DNA from: Eleginops maclovinus
Lineage: Eukaryota; Chordata; Actinopteri; Perciformes; Eleginopidae
DNA length: 64,000 nt
Direction of reading: 5' to 3'
Assembly: GCF_036324505.1 (NCBI RefSeq)
Contig: NC_086357.1
Location: 18,168,793-18,232,792, forward strand
Shown: piece after piece, positions 36,829 through 47,754 of the stretch
Numbering within the stretch: the first letter of the stretch is position 1
How the letters are laid out: every line of letters begins with the position of its first letter
Notes under the pieces: model-generated
Database searches by the model: none
Told to the model about the DNA's origin: nothing
Seen by the model: the letters and a program-made list of their open reading frames with translations, nothing else
Translations under genes and position numbers: made by a program

Positions 36829-39800
36829 TATGACGATGCCTCCTGCAGTGATTTCTTAGCAGATAATTTCAGGTTTCCCAGATGCTTACTAAAGGTTAAG
36901 GTGTCTCTCGTGCTCAGCATACATAAGTATAGTGTACCACCCGTACGCCTCCACTCCTTGTTTCAAAGTTTCAGCATCACACAGGCTTCAAACAGTGATG
37001 TCAGCAGGTTTTTCTCTATAACCTGCTGACATGAGAGGCATAATAAGACTTGCTGGTATATAAGCGGGCTCAATTTAGGAGGCCCAGATGAGATTACAAT
37101 GTTGTCAGAGTAGCACAACTAATTATCATGAAACACAAGGAGATGCTAACTGATTGATTAAGGATTGTAATTGAAGGGGCTCTGAGGAATCGTTGTAGCT
37201 CTCTGTGATGAGAGACAGGAAGTGCTGGCGTATGATTTAGAACAGAAAAGGCTGTACACTGTTCAACACGGAAACAGGTTTATTTCTAATGTAGCACACT
37301 GAGAATCAATGCAGTCCACAATCTGTCAAAGGAGTCTGTTAAAAACTCAAAACACTTAAAGCACTTGCTTGATGATGATGATTACACTTATTACGTGGCC
37401 AAATGCAGCATTGAAATATTTGTTCCCAAGCCAAACTTTAATTGAAGTAAAACAAAATACACATCTCCCCAACAGACATGTTTGGTAGAAAAATTCAGTT
37501 TAACCCTCACTTTAAAATTGGCCAAAAGACAACCTGTTATTGCCTATCAAGTCACTCTGTCAAGTTTAATTGTGAGGCTTATAGCTTTCTCACAACACAA
37601 AAACACTCTTCTGAGATTTTTCTTTGGAATTATTGCAATTACGTGGAAGCTCACAGCTGGGTACGGGGTAAAAGCTCCATTTTCCACCCTAAATCATTTT
37701 CCCTATCCCCTGTTATTGTAGCGATTATAAGAATATTAGAAAGGCGCTTTAAAACCTAGCATAGCATCTATTGCGCATGAAGGATTTTCCTAATAAAAGC
37801 ATTTCTGTCTAGGCTTTAATTCACTGGGGCACTCAATCACTAGCTCTAATTGAAATATGCTAGAAATAGGAGCACTTTATTTTTAAAAAGAACAATAGAT
37901 TGCCTCAAAAAGGATGAATATAATCTAGAATATTTCATGATGTAGGCCTATATCCTGCTTTATATTTGTTCGTTTCAATAGAGTTTACTTGTCTGACACT
38001 TTATAGATTATTTATCTTCATAGTCAACTGTATTTTCTCTAATGCCAGTTTATTTTTATGTCTTCTTTGAGATGTTTACACTTTAGCAGTGTTTAGTTCT
38101 TCTTTTTATTTCTAATTATTTTCTATGCCTTGTATTGTATAATGCTGCTGCAATACAAAAATGTCCCAGTTTGGGAAAAATAAAGTCACTTATCTTGTCT
38201 TAGATCGAATTCATTGAGATTTTAGAGTTTCATTTTGCTTTCATCATATGTTGGCACATAGTTACAACACATGGAAATAAATAACAATGGGCGTTCACAA
38301 AAAAACTCTAGCATAGAATATAATCATTTACAACACTGGTTTGGATTTTGTGTGTAGGTTTTAAAACAAGATGAATGAACCATACCATATGGCTCTTTCT
38401 AATCCAAAGAGCATTTGATAAATGTCATGAAAGTGTTGCTCCACACATTTGAGATTAATTCTGGTCTTATTTGTGGGATAAGGCTCATTTCAGAAACAAG
38501 CATGAATCAAACAATTCAAAACAAGTCAGCAGGCTCTGACTTTCAAGTGGATGCTGCGGAGGAGGTTAACTGGAGGTCTTAAGGAGGAGGCAGCTGCTGT
38601 GAAAGACTTCTCAGCCCCTGATCTAGCTTGTCACCTTACTGGCTTATTTCCAGCTGTACTAGAGAACATCAATTGAAAATGGATGCCAGAGTAATGAATC
38701 TGATTAATACTTTAGTGTATCCAGCTTCCCTTGGGCAACAGGGCACAGACCCACAGTGGTACGAATACGCAGGCTTTCTTGTGTTTTAAAAGAAAAAGGT
38801 TGGATTTATTTTACATTAAACAGCATGTGTTTCTCCATGTTAGTTATATCTGTGCCTGGGTGACTCCATCTGGGAGCCCCCATGCCCATTGTTTTGCATC
38901 GTGATAACATCTACTCCCTCTCCAAAAATGAGGTCACATTACTTGATCCTTGAGATGGGCAGACCCCTAAGAGCATAAGGACTGTGCAGCAAAGCAACTA
39001 AACAAAGCAACAATGATCGCATTAAACATGTAGTGCAGCAGACAGGCGAGGCACATTTCGGCATTTAATTAACATTAACAGACTCACAGGTTGCCTACCA
39101 ATGTGTCAGAAAAAGTAGCTTTCCCGAACGAATGCACGAAACTGCAGGTATCTGGCAGCTAACTGGTGTGCAAACCATATACTATATCTCCAACCAGGCT
39201 ATTGCCCACAACGGGCTGCGGCCTAATTAAAAAAATCTGAAATGTAAAATAAGGAGAGGGAGCCTTGCAGCCATGGTTATGGTCTGTGTTAAGGGTAGAG
39301 TCAACAATGATTTCCTAAAATGGTGTCTTTAGGTGTTTGAACACTTGATATTCCTGTATTCCTCCTCACCAGCCTCTTCGTTGGGGCGGGGACACCAAGC
39401 CATTTAAACTGGATGTTGTCTCTGGCTCAAGTGCTTATAGAAAATGTCAAGACCTTTCAAAGCCATAATAGTGAAACAGTTGAGGAAAATGATACATGGC
39501 ACTGTTTTTTTTGTGTCCTGGATAGGGCTAAAAAACGCAGCTCCAGTACAATCATGTACAGCCAGAAAAGATTTTCATCAACCGGTCTGTTGACATGAGG
39601 CAATGATTTTAGATTTATACGGAATACCAGACTTTCAAACTAGTGACAGGTCAATTTTGCACCATTACAGAGACTAGGGCCCATGGTGCAGGCCTTATCC
39701 TGTGGCTGTGGGCCAACTGTCAAACTAAATGACGAAAATAAGCTTGGATCATTATTTTATTCTTGGTGTGTACAGCCTTGCTCATATTTATTTACCTGGT

Positions 39801-42660
39801 TCCCTTTAAACAAATATAACGTGTCACTTTTAAAGCACAATCAGTTGTAACTTTTGTCTAGCTCTAGCACCACCCATATTTCATTTGGAAAACATGACAC
39901 ACCAAGATAAAAAGACCAACATACTTTAAGAATAGTACTGCAAATGGCATCTGTATGATAGCAGCAAATGCTTAAGATTTCAGTCTGCCCGGACTAAATT
40001 TCCAGACACTCGCTCTTTGCTGTTGATTACAGCTGTTTATTCATGTGGAAGAGGCTGCCACTGATACCGTGTGTTTCCTGACAGCATGGGAACTGTCTTT
40101 TCATCTGGCTGTCCCCCTCAAATTCATAGCCAGATGAGACATTTACTGGGAAGAGTCGGGGTTTGTTCAACAGAATCCAAATGACATGAAAACAGCAAAA
40201 GGATGTGGGGAGAAAGGAATGTGTGGCTCATCTGAGACAATGGGCTCCCTAAGGAAGTTGATAGATTTCATGTAAAAGAATGCAGCATGCGTGCATAACT
40301 TGAATGCACTGATGCAAAACACTAAAGAAGCAGCAGCCCGACTCGTTTCAAATATGCAGTCCTTCGTTAGAGGCTGGAAATGGCTTAGCTTTAAACCAAT
40401 CAAAAAAGATAAAAAAGGATGATGATGCACATGTGTACCCTTACTCATCTTCCAGAAGTTCAAATCATTTAATTGATATGGACCCACTGTCCAACATGAA
40501 TCAGGGCAGCAGTAATGCGGCGCTAAGAATTTAATAGGTGGGGGAAATGAACATATGACAGCGGACGCACCTCACGGGAGCTACTCTATAATCCAGAGGC
40601 AGTGACTAATTGCATGCTTCTGGGTTTGTCAGTATTTGAAAGTGCTCACATTTTTTAGCCAGAAATCACCCGAAGGGCCACAGTAAAATTGCCTTCTAAT
40701 AGTCCGAGGTCTTGAAACCGAGAAACGCAACAAACAAGCACTGTTTTCTGCACCAAGTTGCTAAAAGAAATGATTCATGCTTTGATGACCGTCTCTAAAG
40801 ACCATGGGGGAAAAAAGAACGAAGGAAGAAACGACTAAGCCATGATTCCTTGTGGTATGAGAACATGACTGAAACAAGACACAGTAGGCCTTTATTATCA
40901 CGTTGGTGATGACAGTGTTAATGCAATCTAGAGAGGCAAGGACAACAGTTTAAGAGATTTACAATCTCTGTAAGGTCAACAGGTGTGAGCTCAGCGAGGT
41001 GATAACTTCACAGAGGCAACATTCACGTGAATGAAAAAAGGCCAATGAATGGTTATAGCGAGTGCTGAATAACCATTAATTAGGTGTAAGAACCCGGCAA
41101 TGAATGCATCTTCCTAGAAGGCATTTACTGAGGCGATGACCCGCTTGTGGAGTGTTGCCTTATTCAAGGGGTGGGAGGCAACTTGTTTATTGAGCTGATT
41201 CATAGCCCAGGGATAATCTCTGGTCCAATAAACCATATGGATTCCGGCAAAGCTTCTGCCACTGATCACAGCCGACACAGATTGACACCAGGGAATTAGA
41301 CGCCCTCTCTTAAGAGACAGTCAGAGGTGTAAGTCTCTTTGATGCGACAGCCCTTTAGGCATGGTTAAAATCATGTTAAAAATAGTTAGCACCCCATAGC
41401 TGTTGCCAAGGTAATTATGTGATGATAAGTAGCAACACATTTAAACCACCCTCATCGTAAGACACTTACCTCTATAAAGACACTTATGATGACCTTATGC
41501 CACAGAAACAATTCAGCTCTTCAGCAATCAAGTATAACAATAATGACTAAAAGCCAAGCTGAGTGGAACTTTAGACGGTTAGCTGCTCTGTATTCAGGGC
41601 CACACTGGGCATCTCTCAGTCAACATCCACACAATTCATATTGAAATGGGCCAGGCCTGCCCCCTCAGCCTTTTTCTGAGAGCCATCACAGCGGATATTT
41701 GATATTGGTAGAACAAGATAATATCACAGCTTTCAAGGATTTGCATTTTTTTCCCCTGTGTTTAGTGTAGAGTTATGAATTCTGAGAATAACTGAAATAT
41801 ACTCCACAGATGTGATATAGGGGGATAAAACTGCAAAAGTGGTATTGATACTTCTGCATTGAAAGTGCTGTAAGCTAGGTTGACACTGTTTTTGATGATA
41901 TGCCGAGAACAAAATATGCAAAAACTTCTCGAAGTGCACTAGTCCACGCCCATGTCCAGTCAGTGTGTGCATTAACAGGCAGCTCTATCTGGCACCGTAG
42001 CATACGTGATGGAGGGAAGATGGGGGAGGATGGGGGAGAGAGCGCGTCATTGCCATAACTCGATTCTGATAAACAGCCACCACACAAACACACTCTTCGG
42101 CCTCGTTTTTATACTGCGACATCACAATAAACACTTCATTCTGCAAAACTGTCAGGGCGTCACTAAATAAATAGTTCGGTTTTCAATCTTCAGCTCCTGT
42201 GTTTAGCACTCATAGCTTTTGGAAATGTAGGAACGACCATCATGTAATGAGCGATAGGCTATGCGGGGCTGTTCGTTTGGTTATTTCAGGCGAGATGTTC
42301 CCACCTGCAAGAGGTTATACAATCAAACGCACACCTAATAACACTTAAACTCTGGTAGCTCATGTGCACAGAGGGAAAGTATGTTAGAAAACTTTGCGGT
42401 TGCAACTGCCTCTGCACAGGAGCGGCGTCCTGCGTAGCACTGACCGTCCCCCAGTCGAGCGAAAACAAGGACGGGATGGATCGGAGATGGCCTATTGTGT
42501 GTTTATCGCAGACGCTGTGCAAACACCCCGTTTAAAAGTAGTTAAGAGACATGTTTAAAACGATTAACTGGTGTTAAGGAGCGTGTGCGGATGAGAGCTT
42601 TAGAGAGCCCCCGACAGAGAGTTAGTGTGAGCGGGAGAAAGTGAAGTTGTGTAGGCTTGT
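36829..42660. other. Intron 1 sequence near exon 1, no gene seen
   Basis: Non-coding. The last 700 bp before exon 1 (about 42000-42660) become richer in G+C and CpG, consistent with the 3' side of a promoter-proximal region. No transposon ends or RNA genes recognised. Confidence 0.5.
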
Positions 42661-42665
42661 TTTAC

Positions 42666-42838
42666 CTCAGAAGAGCCGTGTCGCCTTGTCTGCTGACCAC
42701 ACTTTCAACCGAGTAGGGATAGTCCACAGTTTGTCCAGCGGGCAAACAGGACGGCAGAAAGCAGCACAAGCTGAGTATTATCGCAGTTAGCCACTGACCA
42801 GAGACACAAGCATCCTGCACCGCAAACATTATGTCCAT
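42666..42838 (-). CDS. negr1: negr1 coding exon 1: signal peptide and start of Ig domain 1
   Basis: Neuronal growth regulator 1 is a GPI-anchored IgLON cell-adhesion protein of the neuronal surface. This exon encodes 57 codons plus two bases. The protein starts MDIMFAVQDAC, has a hydrophobic signal core (about residues 16-34, LTAIILSLCCFLPSCLPAG) and ends RQGDTALL(R). It lines up along its length with the vertebrate NEGR1 N-terminus as I remember it, including the CCxLPSCLPAGQ and GDTA(V/L)LR segments. The start is fixed by the first ATG in frame (42838-42836). Going upstream in frame there is no other ATG before a TAA stop at 42887-42889. The exon ends AG followed by a GTAAA donor (intron from 42665), leaving phase 2, which the next exon completes to Arg. 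NEGR1 is favoured over LSAMP, NTM and OPCML by the signal peptide wording. Family membership is near certain. Confidence 0.93.
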
Positions 42839-43200
42839 GACAGCTGTGTTGTGTTGCCGCTTTTTCCCCAAGTCTTCCCGTCTCGATTAAGCGAGGAGTT
42901 CAAAAAAAGAAACGTCGTTTTTATTTCCACACTTTTCCTCCTCGGAGCCCCGTAAAGAAATGGTCCGCCGTACAGTTTCCCAGGTTTGTTTTGCTGGATG
43001 TGGAGCCCACTGTGCGGGGAAGTGTACTCTCCAGTGGCTTGCACACCATCTAGTGAGGAAACGCGATGTAAAATGGGAGCAGACCTAGAAGCAGACAACC
43101 CCCAGGCTCTGATCCTGTTGCCATGCGGCCGTTTCCCGGGCAACCCGTTCCCAGTGGCTTGGTGATGGAGCAGTTAAAACGGGAAGGTATTGATACAACC
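42839..43200 (-). promoter_or_regulatory. negr1: Presumed negr1 5' leader and core promoter region
   Basis: This is the sequence directly upstream of the negr1 start codon on the minus strand. It is visibly richer in G+C and CpG (CCGG, GCGG, CGCG, CGTT runs) than the AT-rich flanks, as expected near a vertebrate neuronal promoter. The transcription start is not visible; I see no clear TATA box at a fixed distance. Two upstream ORFs lie here (43124-43050 and 43049-42921), the second ATG immediately following the first stop. If transcription starts above 43124 they would sit in the leader. Extent and role are inference. Confidence 0.4.
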
Positions 43201-45013
43201 CAGGAGCAATTAAAGATATCGACTGGAGAAACACCCCCTATTTATTCCCCATAAGAAAATTAACAAAACCTTTGCTGGAAATGGAGCTAACTGTTAGTGA
43301 TGATGCAGGTGCATCCTGTAGGAATACTTTGGAAAATACCCTTTATCACAGAAAATATATATTAAATTGTGCATAATGTTATGTCATCATTTATAGCCCA
43401 CGAGTGTAAAAGTGCAATTTAAAATTTAAATATATAAAATATCTTGCAATACAATTAAAACTATATTATAAGCCCCTTTAGGGAGATATTGAGAATATCA
43501 GAGTGATATTTCATTAAGCTGGGAAAACTGCAACTGTGACTGTATTCACACACAGAGACACACAGGGGACATACAAAATGTGTTTTAGAGCAGTAGCCCT
43601 CTGTATCATGCTGCTCTAAGCCTTTTGACTTAGCCTACATAATACTTAACAGACTGTACAGCCGTAGCCATGGAAATGACACACATTTGTCAGAGGTGAC
43701 ATGTTGGTATTGCTCCTCTTAATTATTGCAAATGACACATGACTGGTTATGCACATTACAAAACTTCCCTGCGGATTTTTCACAGCATAATAACAGACTA
43801 AATAAAACCGTTAGCTTGTATCACTACATCAGAGAGCATGTGCTTGAAATTGACTCAGTTAAAGATTTTATACAAGTTATCATACAAAATGAACTGTAGG
43901 GATATTGGTCCCGCAACCAGTAACCAACATTATCTCCTGCAACAGTTCCATGGATTTGTTTTATTTGCTGTTTTATTCCTGATTCTATTTATCAGTTTCA
44001 GTATATGCTAGTATCCTATTACTTTCCTCCAGATTCTATAAAACATACATCCCACTGTATTTTTATATATTGTTGGTAATAATTTCCCAAAGAGGATCAA
44101 TTTAGTTTTATAGTATCTATTCTTAAAATCCTATATCAGAGACCATAGAGGAGTTTGCAGTCTGTGATGTTATCAAGATGCACTATCTAGAGCTGCTCCA
44201 TGGAAATTTAACGGGATGAGCGCCTGTGAACTTTTTACACTGAAACAAGCTTTAGACTATTGCCTTGCCTTTGGTTTCACACCAGAAAAGGAATGTTCAT
44301 CTCCCATAAGGTGTATCCGTAAATTCCTTCTGGGTGCTGTGAGAGTTGCATTTCCAACATTGGTTATTATTTATCTGAGGAAATTGTTTATTGCAGTGGC
44401 ATGAGAGAGTAAGTGTTGGGATACATTCCTACGGCTCTGACAGAGATCCAAGGAGCTGGTTCACAGAGGTTAGGGACACTACACTGTTAAAAACAAGTCA
44501 AAATCCAATGTTCCATGACAAGCCTGCATTATAGAGGGGGACTGAAAAGTTCATCTTGTCACAAACACAATTTGCATTACTGAAGCTCCCTCTACTGTGA
44601 ATAGCAGTGATAATACCGTCAATACCGACCCTTACACTCTGGTTTTGTTACAGAGGTGTTTTTTGCTGACAGCGAGATATTTTCCATCCTTCTCTTGTCA
44701 GTCACAACTTAGATTTCCTTTTTTCAGTCCTTCAAGTTACCTCCTAAAATGAACCTTCCCATGCATGAAAGCTATAATTACAATAACTCCATTTTGTGTT
44801 AGTGCACAGTGCAGATGGGAGACAAGACTGGCAGCCTCTAATATTCGACTCATAATAACTTATGGAATTATGAACAAGATGAGAGGGATCAGGCGCTCGA
44901 CTATCACAATGCCTGAGCTGTTTTGAGTAATGGATACCTAAGACATTTCTTCACAGTTTTCATAACCAGCAGCCTTTTCAAAGCAACAATGAAATCAATG
45001 CACGCAATTTGCT
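43201..45013. other. Upstream flank of negr1, no gene seen
   Basis: AT-rich non-coding sequence between the negr1 promoter region and the piggyBac insertion. Short ORFs here have no recognised domain. Confidence 0.5.
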
Positions 45014-45035
45014 TTAACCCTTGTATTATGTTAAG

Positions 45036-45048
45036 GGTCAATTTGACC
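45036..45048. promoter_or_regulatory. GGTCA-n3-TGACC palindrome at the left piggyBac end
   Basis: GGTCAATTTGACC, 18 bp inside the element. It fits the inverted-repeat core of an oestrogen response element and may equally be a transposase-binding site. Confidence 0.45.
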
Positions 45049-45213
45049 CATTTCAGTTTTTGTGTTGACCAAAGTACTGGTTATCCTTTCTTTTTCTTGA
45101 TTAAATTTGGTGACTTTTCATCATCTAGGGTCATGAACTGGTGTGTAAAATCTGGACACTCTGATGTGTAGTGGAATGTCTGTGCAGAGTTTGTATACAA
45201 AGATGATGTTGCG

Positions 45214-45226
45214 GGTCATTTTGACC
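45214..45226. promoter_or_regulatory. Second GGTCA-n3-TGACC palindrome, left side of piggyBac
   Basis: GGTCATTTTGACC, about 200 bp upstream of the transposase start. It forms part of the 21-bp internal inverted repeat shared with 47693-47713. Confidence 0.45.
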
Positions 45227-45424
45227 CAGACCCTTTAATGTGGGTAAATAGCTGTTCAGATCCAAAATAAACATGTCTCTTTGATGTACTTTTTACTTTG
45301 ATGTACAATTGTTTGTATTTTGATTGCCTCTGAGACCCAGAGCCAGGTGTGTGAAGAGAGGGAACTTTCTCACACTTGTCCTTGTCACTGTTCTCATGTC
45401 ATCTTTTTGACAAACTCACCAAAA

Positions 45425-47177
45425 ATGAGCTCCAGAAGGACGGCAGCTGAGGAGGCTTTATCACAGATTTTGAACTGGGTTAGTGATGTAGAGAAAGATA
45501 TTTCAGAACCAGAGGATCTTTCAGAGACAGAGGACAATGTTATTGCTGATCCAGATTGTCAATTTTCCTACGATGAGGAGGATTCAGAGGACGAGTCTGC
45601 CGTTGTTCCTCCAACAGATGAAAACCAAGGAATGCAGCAATCATCATCCACAGAGGGGACATGGGCATCTAAGGACGGTAATATAAAATGGTCAACATCA
45701 CCACACCCAAGCCGAGGCAGACTGTCATCTTCCAATGTGATCAAAATGACTCCCGGTCCTACAAGATTTGCTGTCACACGAGTTGATGAGATTCAATCAG
45801 CATTTCAGCTCTTCATATCCTCACCAATAGAGAGGATTATACTGGAAATGACCAACTTGGAGGGGAGACGTGTGTTTCAAGAGAAATGGAAGCCACTGGA
45901 TCAGACTGACTTGCATGCTTACATTGGAGTTCTGTTATTAGCTGGAGTGTACAGGTCAAAGGGAGAAGCAACTGCAAGTCTATGGAATGAAGAGAATGGA
46001 AGGCCAATCTTTCGTGCAACAATGTCTCTGGAGACATTCCACATGATATCTCGTGTGATCCGCTTTGACAACCACGACACCAGAGCTGGTCGACGTGAAA
46101 GAGACAAACTAGCTGCGATCAGAGATGTGTGGGATAAATGGGTTGAAATTTTACCTTTGTTGTACAATCCTGGTCCCCATGTTACTGTAGATGAGCGCCT
46201 TGTTCCATTCAGGGGGTGCTGTCCTTTCCGACAGTACATGCCCAACAAGCCCGCCAAGTATGGCATCAAAATATGGGCAGCCTGTGATGCAAAATCCAGC
46301 TATGCATGGAATATGCAAGTATACACTGGAAAGCTACCTGGAGGAACATCTGAGAAGAATCAGGGGATGCGTTGTGGTGCTGGAAATGAGTGAAGGGCTG
46401 CAAGGTCATAACATCACATGTGACAACTTCTTTACATCCTACCGCCTTGGAGATGAACTTCAGAAGAGAAAGCTGACCATGTTGGGAACAGTCAGAAGAA
46501 ATAAGCCAGAACTTCCCACTGAAATTCTGAAGATGCAGGGCAGACCTCTGCATTCCTCAATATTTGCTTTCACTGAGAAAGCAACAGTTGTTTCATACTG
46601 CCCAAAGAGAAACAAGAATGTTCTTGTAATGAGTATAATGCACACAGATGCATCTCTGAGCACAAGAGAAGACATGAAGCCACAAATGATCCTGGATTAT
46701 AACTCCACCAAAGGAGGAGTTGACAATCTGGACAAAGTCACAGCAACATACAGCTGCCAGCGCAAGACAGCCCGTTGGCCTTTGGTGATTTTCTACAACA
46801 TTGTGGACGTGTCTGCTTACAATGCCTATGTCCTGTGGACTGCAATCAACCAGAAATGGAATGCCGGCAAATTGTACAGACGTCGGCTTTTCCTGGAAGA
46901 ACTCGGCAAAGCACTTATCACTCCCAAGATCCAGACGCGAGCCAGGCCAGCTCGATCCCCAGCAGCTGCAGCTGTCATTGAAAAGGTCAAGCTCAGGTCA
47001 CCCGACCCAACCTCACCCAACCAACATCCAGTGAACACAGGTGGAAAGAAAAGGAAAAGATGCCAGGTCTGTCCCTCCCGAGAGGACAGTAAAACAAGTA
47101 CCTCTTGTGTGAAATGCAAGAATTACATCTGCAGAAAGCACACAGTAACATTCTGTCCATCATGTGGAGAACATTGA
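45425..47177 (+). pseudogene. piggyBac transposase with a single-base frameshift
   Basis: The start is taken as ATG 45425 (AAAAATGAGC context, MSSRRTAAEEALSQ); the frame is open upstream to 45320 but without an ATG. An acidic N-terminus (about residues 20-75) precedes the catalytic core. The three catalytic Asp fall at 46190 (HVTVDERLVPF), 46422 (ITCDNFFTS) and 46722 (GGVDNLDK), giving residues 256, 333 and 433 if read through, close to D268, D346 and D447 of the moth enzyme. The C-terminus has a cysteine-rich zinc-binding domain (CQVCPS...CVKCKNYICRKH...CPSCGEH). One extra T at 46372-46373 shifts the frame between the first two Asp; without it the protein would be about 583 residues, the normal size. 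It is a pseudogene unless this base is a sequencing error. Confidence 0.95.
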
Positions 47178-47307
47178 AAATGTTGAAGAAAAATGTGGAG
47201 AACATTGAAAAGTTGAAGTTCGCTGGGATGAAGTTAAAGTTGAAGTCAAAGTTAAAAAGAAATGTGTTCATGAAGAGGGAAAAATGTAGCCCTTGCGCTT
47301 TCTTTGG

Positions 47308-47545
47308 TCAAGGAAGGAGGAAGGGAGGAAGGAAAGAAGGTAGGAAGGAAAGAATGGAGAAAGCAAGGAAGGAAGAGAAGAAGGAAGGAAGGAGGAAAGA
47401 ATGAAGGGAGGAAGGAAGGGAGAAAAGAAGGGAATAGAGGAGGATGAACAGAGAGAAGGAAAACAGGATGAGAAGAAGGAAGGAGAGAGCATGGCAGGAG
47501 GAAAGAAGGAGGGAAGAATTATCATTTTGAGCCGGGAGGAGGACA
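47308..47545. repeat. Polypurine GGAAG-rich tract inside piggyBac
   Basis: Almost all A and G, with irregular repeats of GGAAGGAGG, GGAAAGAAGG and GAAGGAAGGA. It lies between the transposase stop and the polyadenylation signal, so it would be in the 3' untranslated region. Confidence 0.9.
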
Positions 47546-47632
47546 AGAGGATTAGACTAAATAGTTCTTAAATATAGTGTTGGAATTAAAAATGTATTGT
47601 ATGTCACTTTTCTAAATGTTTATGTAATCTAA

Positions 47633-47638
47633 AATAAA
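47633..47638 (+). terminator. Polyadenylation signal of the piggyBac transposase
   Basis: AATAAA lies about 455 bp after the transposase stop codon and 112 bp before the right end of the element, on the same strand. Confidence 0.6.
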
Positions 47639-47694
47639 GTTGTTATTGGTTTAACCTGTTTTCTTCACTGTTTTGAGTGCATTTACACAGTATG

Positions 47695-47707
47695 GGTCAA
47701 AATGACC
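47695..47707. promoter_or_regulatory. GGTCA-n3-TGACC palindrome at the right piggyBac end
   Basis: GGTCAAAATGACC, 43 bp from the right end; the inverse of the site at 45214-45226. Confidence 0.45.
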
Positions 47708-47754
47708 CGCAACATAATCAATGTAATTTTTTTTCAACATAATACAAGGGTTAA

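Larger units (their letters stand above)
45018..47750 (+). mobile_element. piggyBac element, 2733 bp
   Basis: The ends are perfect 15-bp inverted repeats, CCCTTGTATTATGTT on the left and AACATAATACAAGGG on the right, and TTAA lies on both sides (45014-45017, 47751-47754), the piggyBac target. A second inverted pair of 21 bp lies inside (45208-45228 and 47693-47713, GTTGCGGGTCATTTTGACCC). One transposase gene fills the centre, and a polyadenylation signal AATAAA is at 47633-47638. The intact ends and single coding defect suggest a recent insertion. It lies upstream of negr1. Confidence 0.97.

Noticed and set aside
42839..42871. N-terminal extension of negr1 reading GKKRQHNTAV before the start
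   Set aside because: It would begin at TTG; the first ATG is at 42838 and matches the known NEGR1 start.
45320..45424. N-terminal extension of the piggyBac transposase
   Set aside because: The frame is open but has no ATG before 45425, and piggyBac proteins start near the later Met.
47105..47404. 99-codon Lys/Glu/Gly-rich ORF after the transposase
   Set aside because: It reads through the transposase tail in the wrong frame and the GGAAG tract; no sign of coding constraint.
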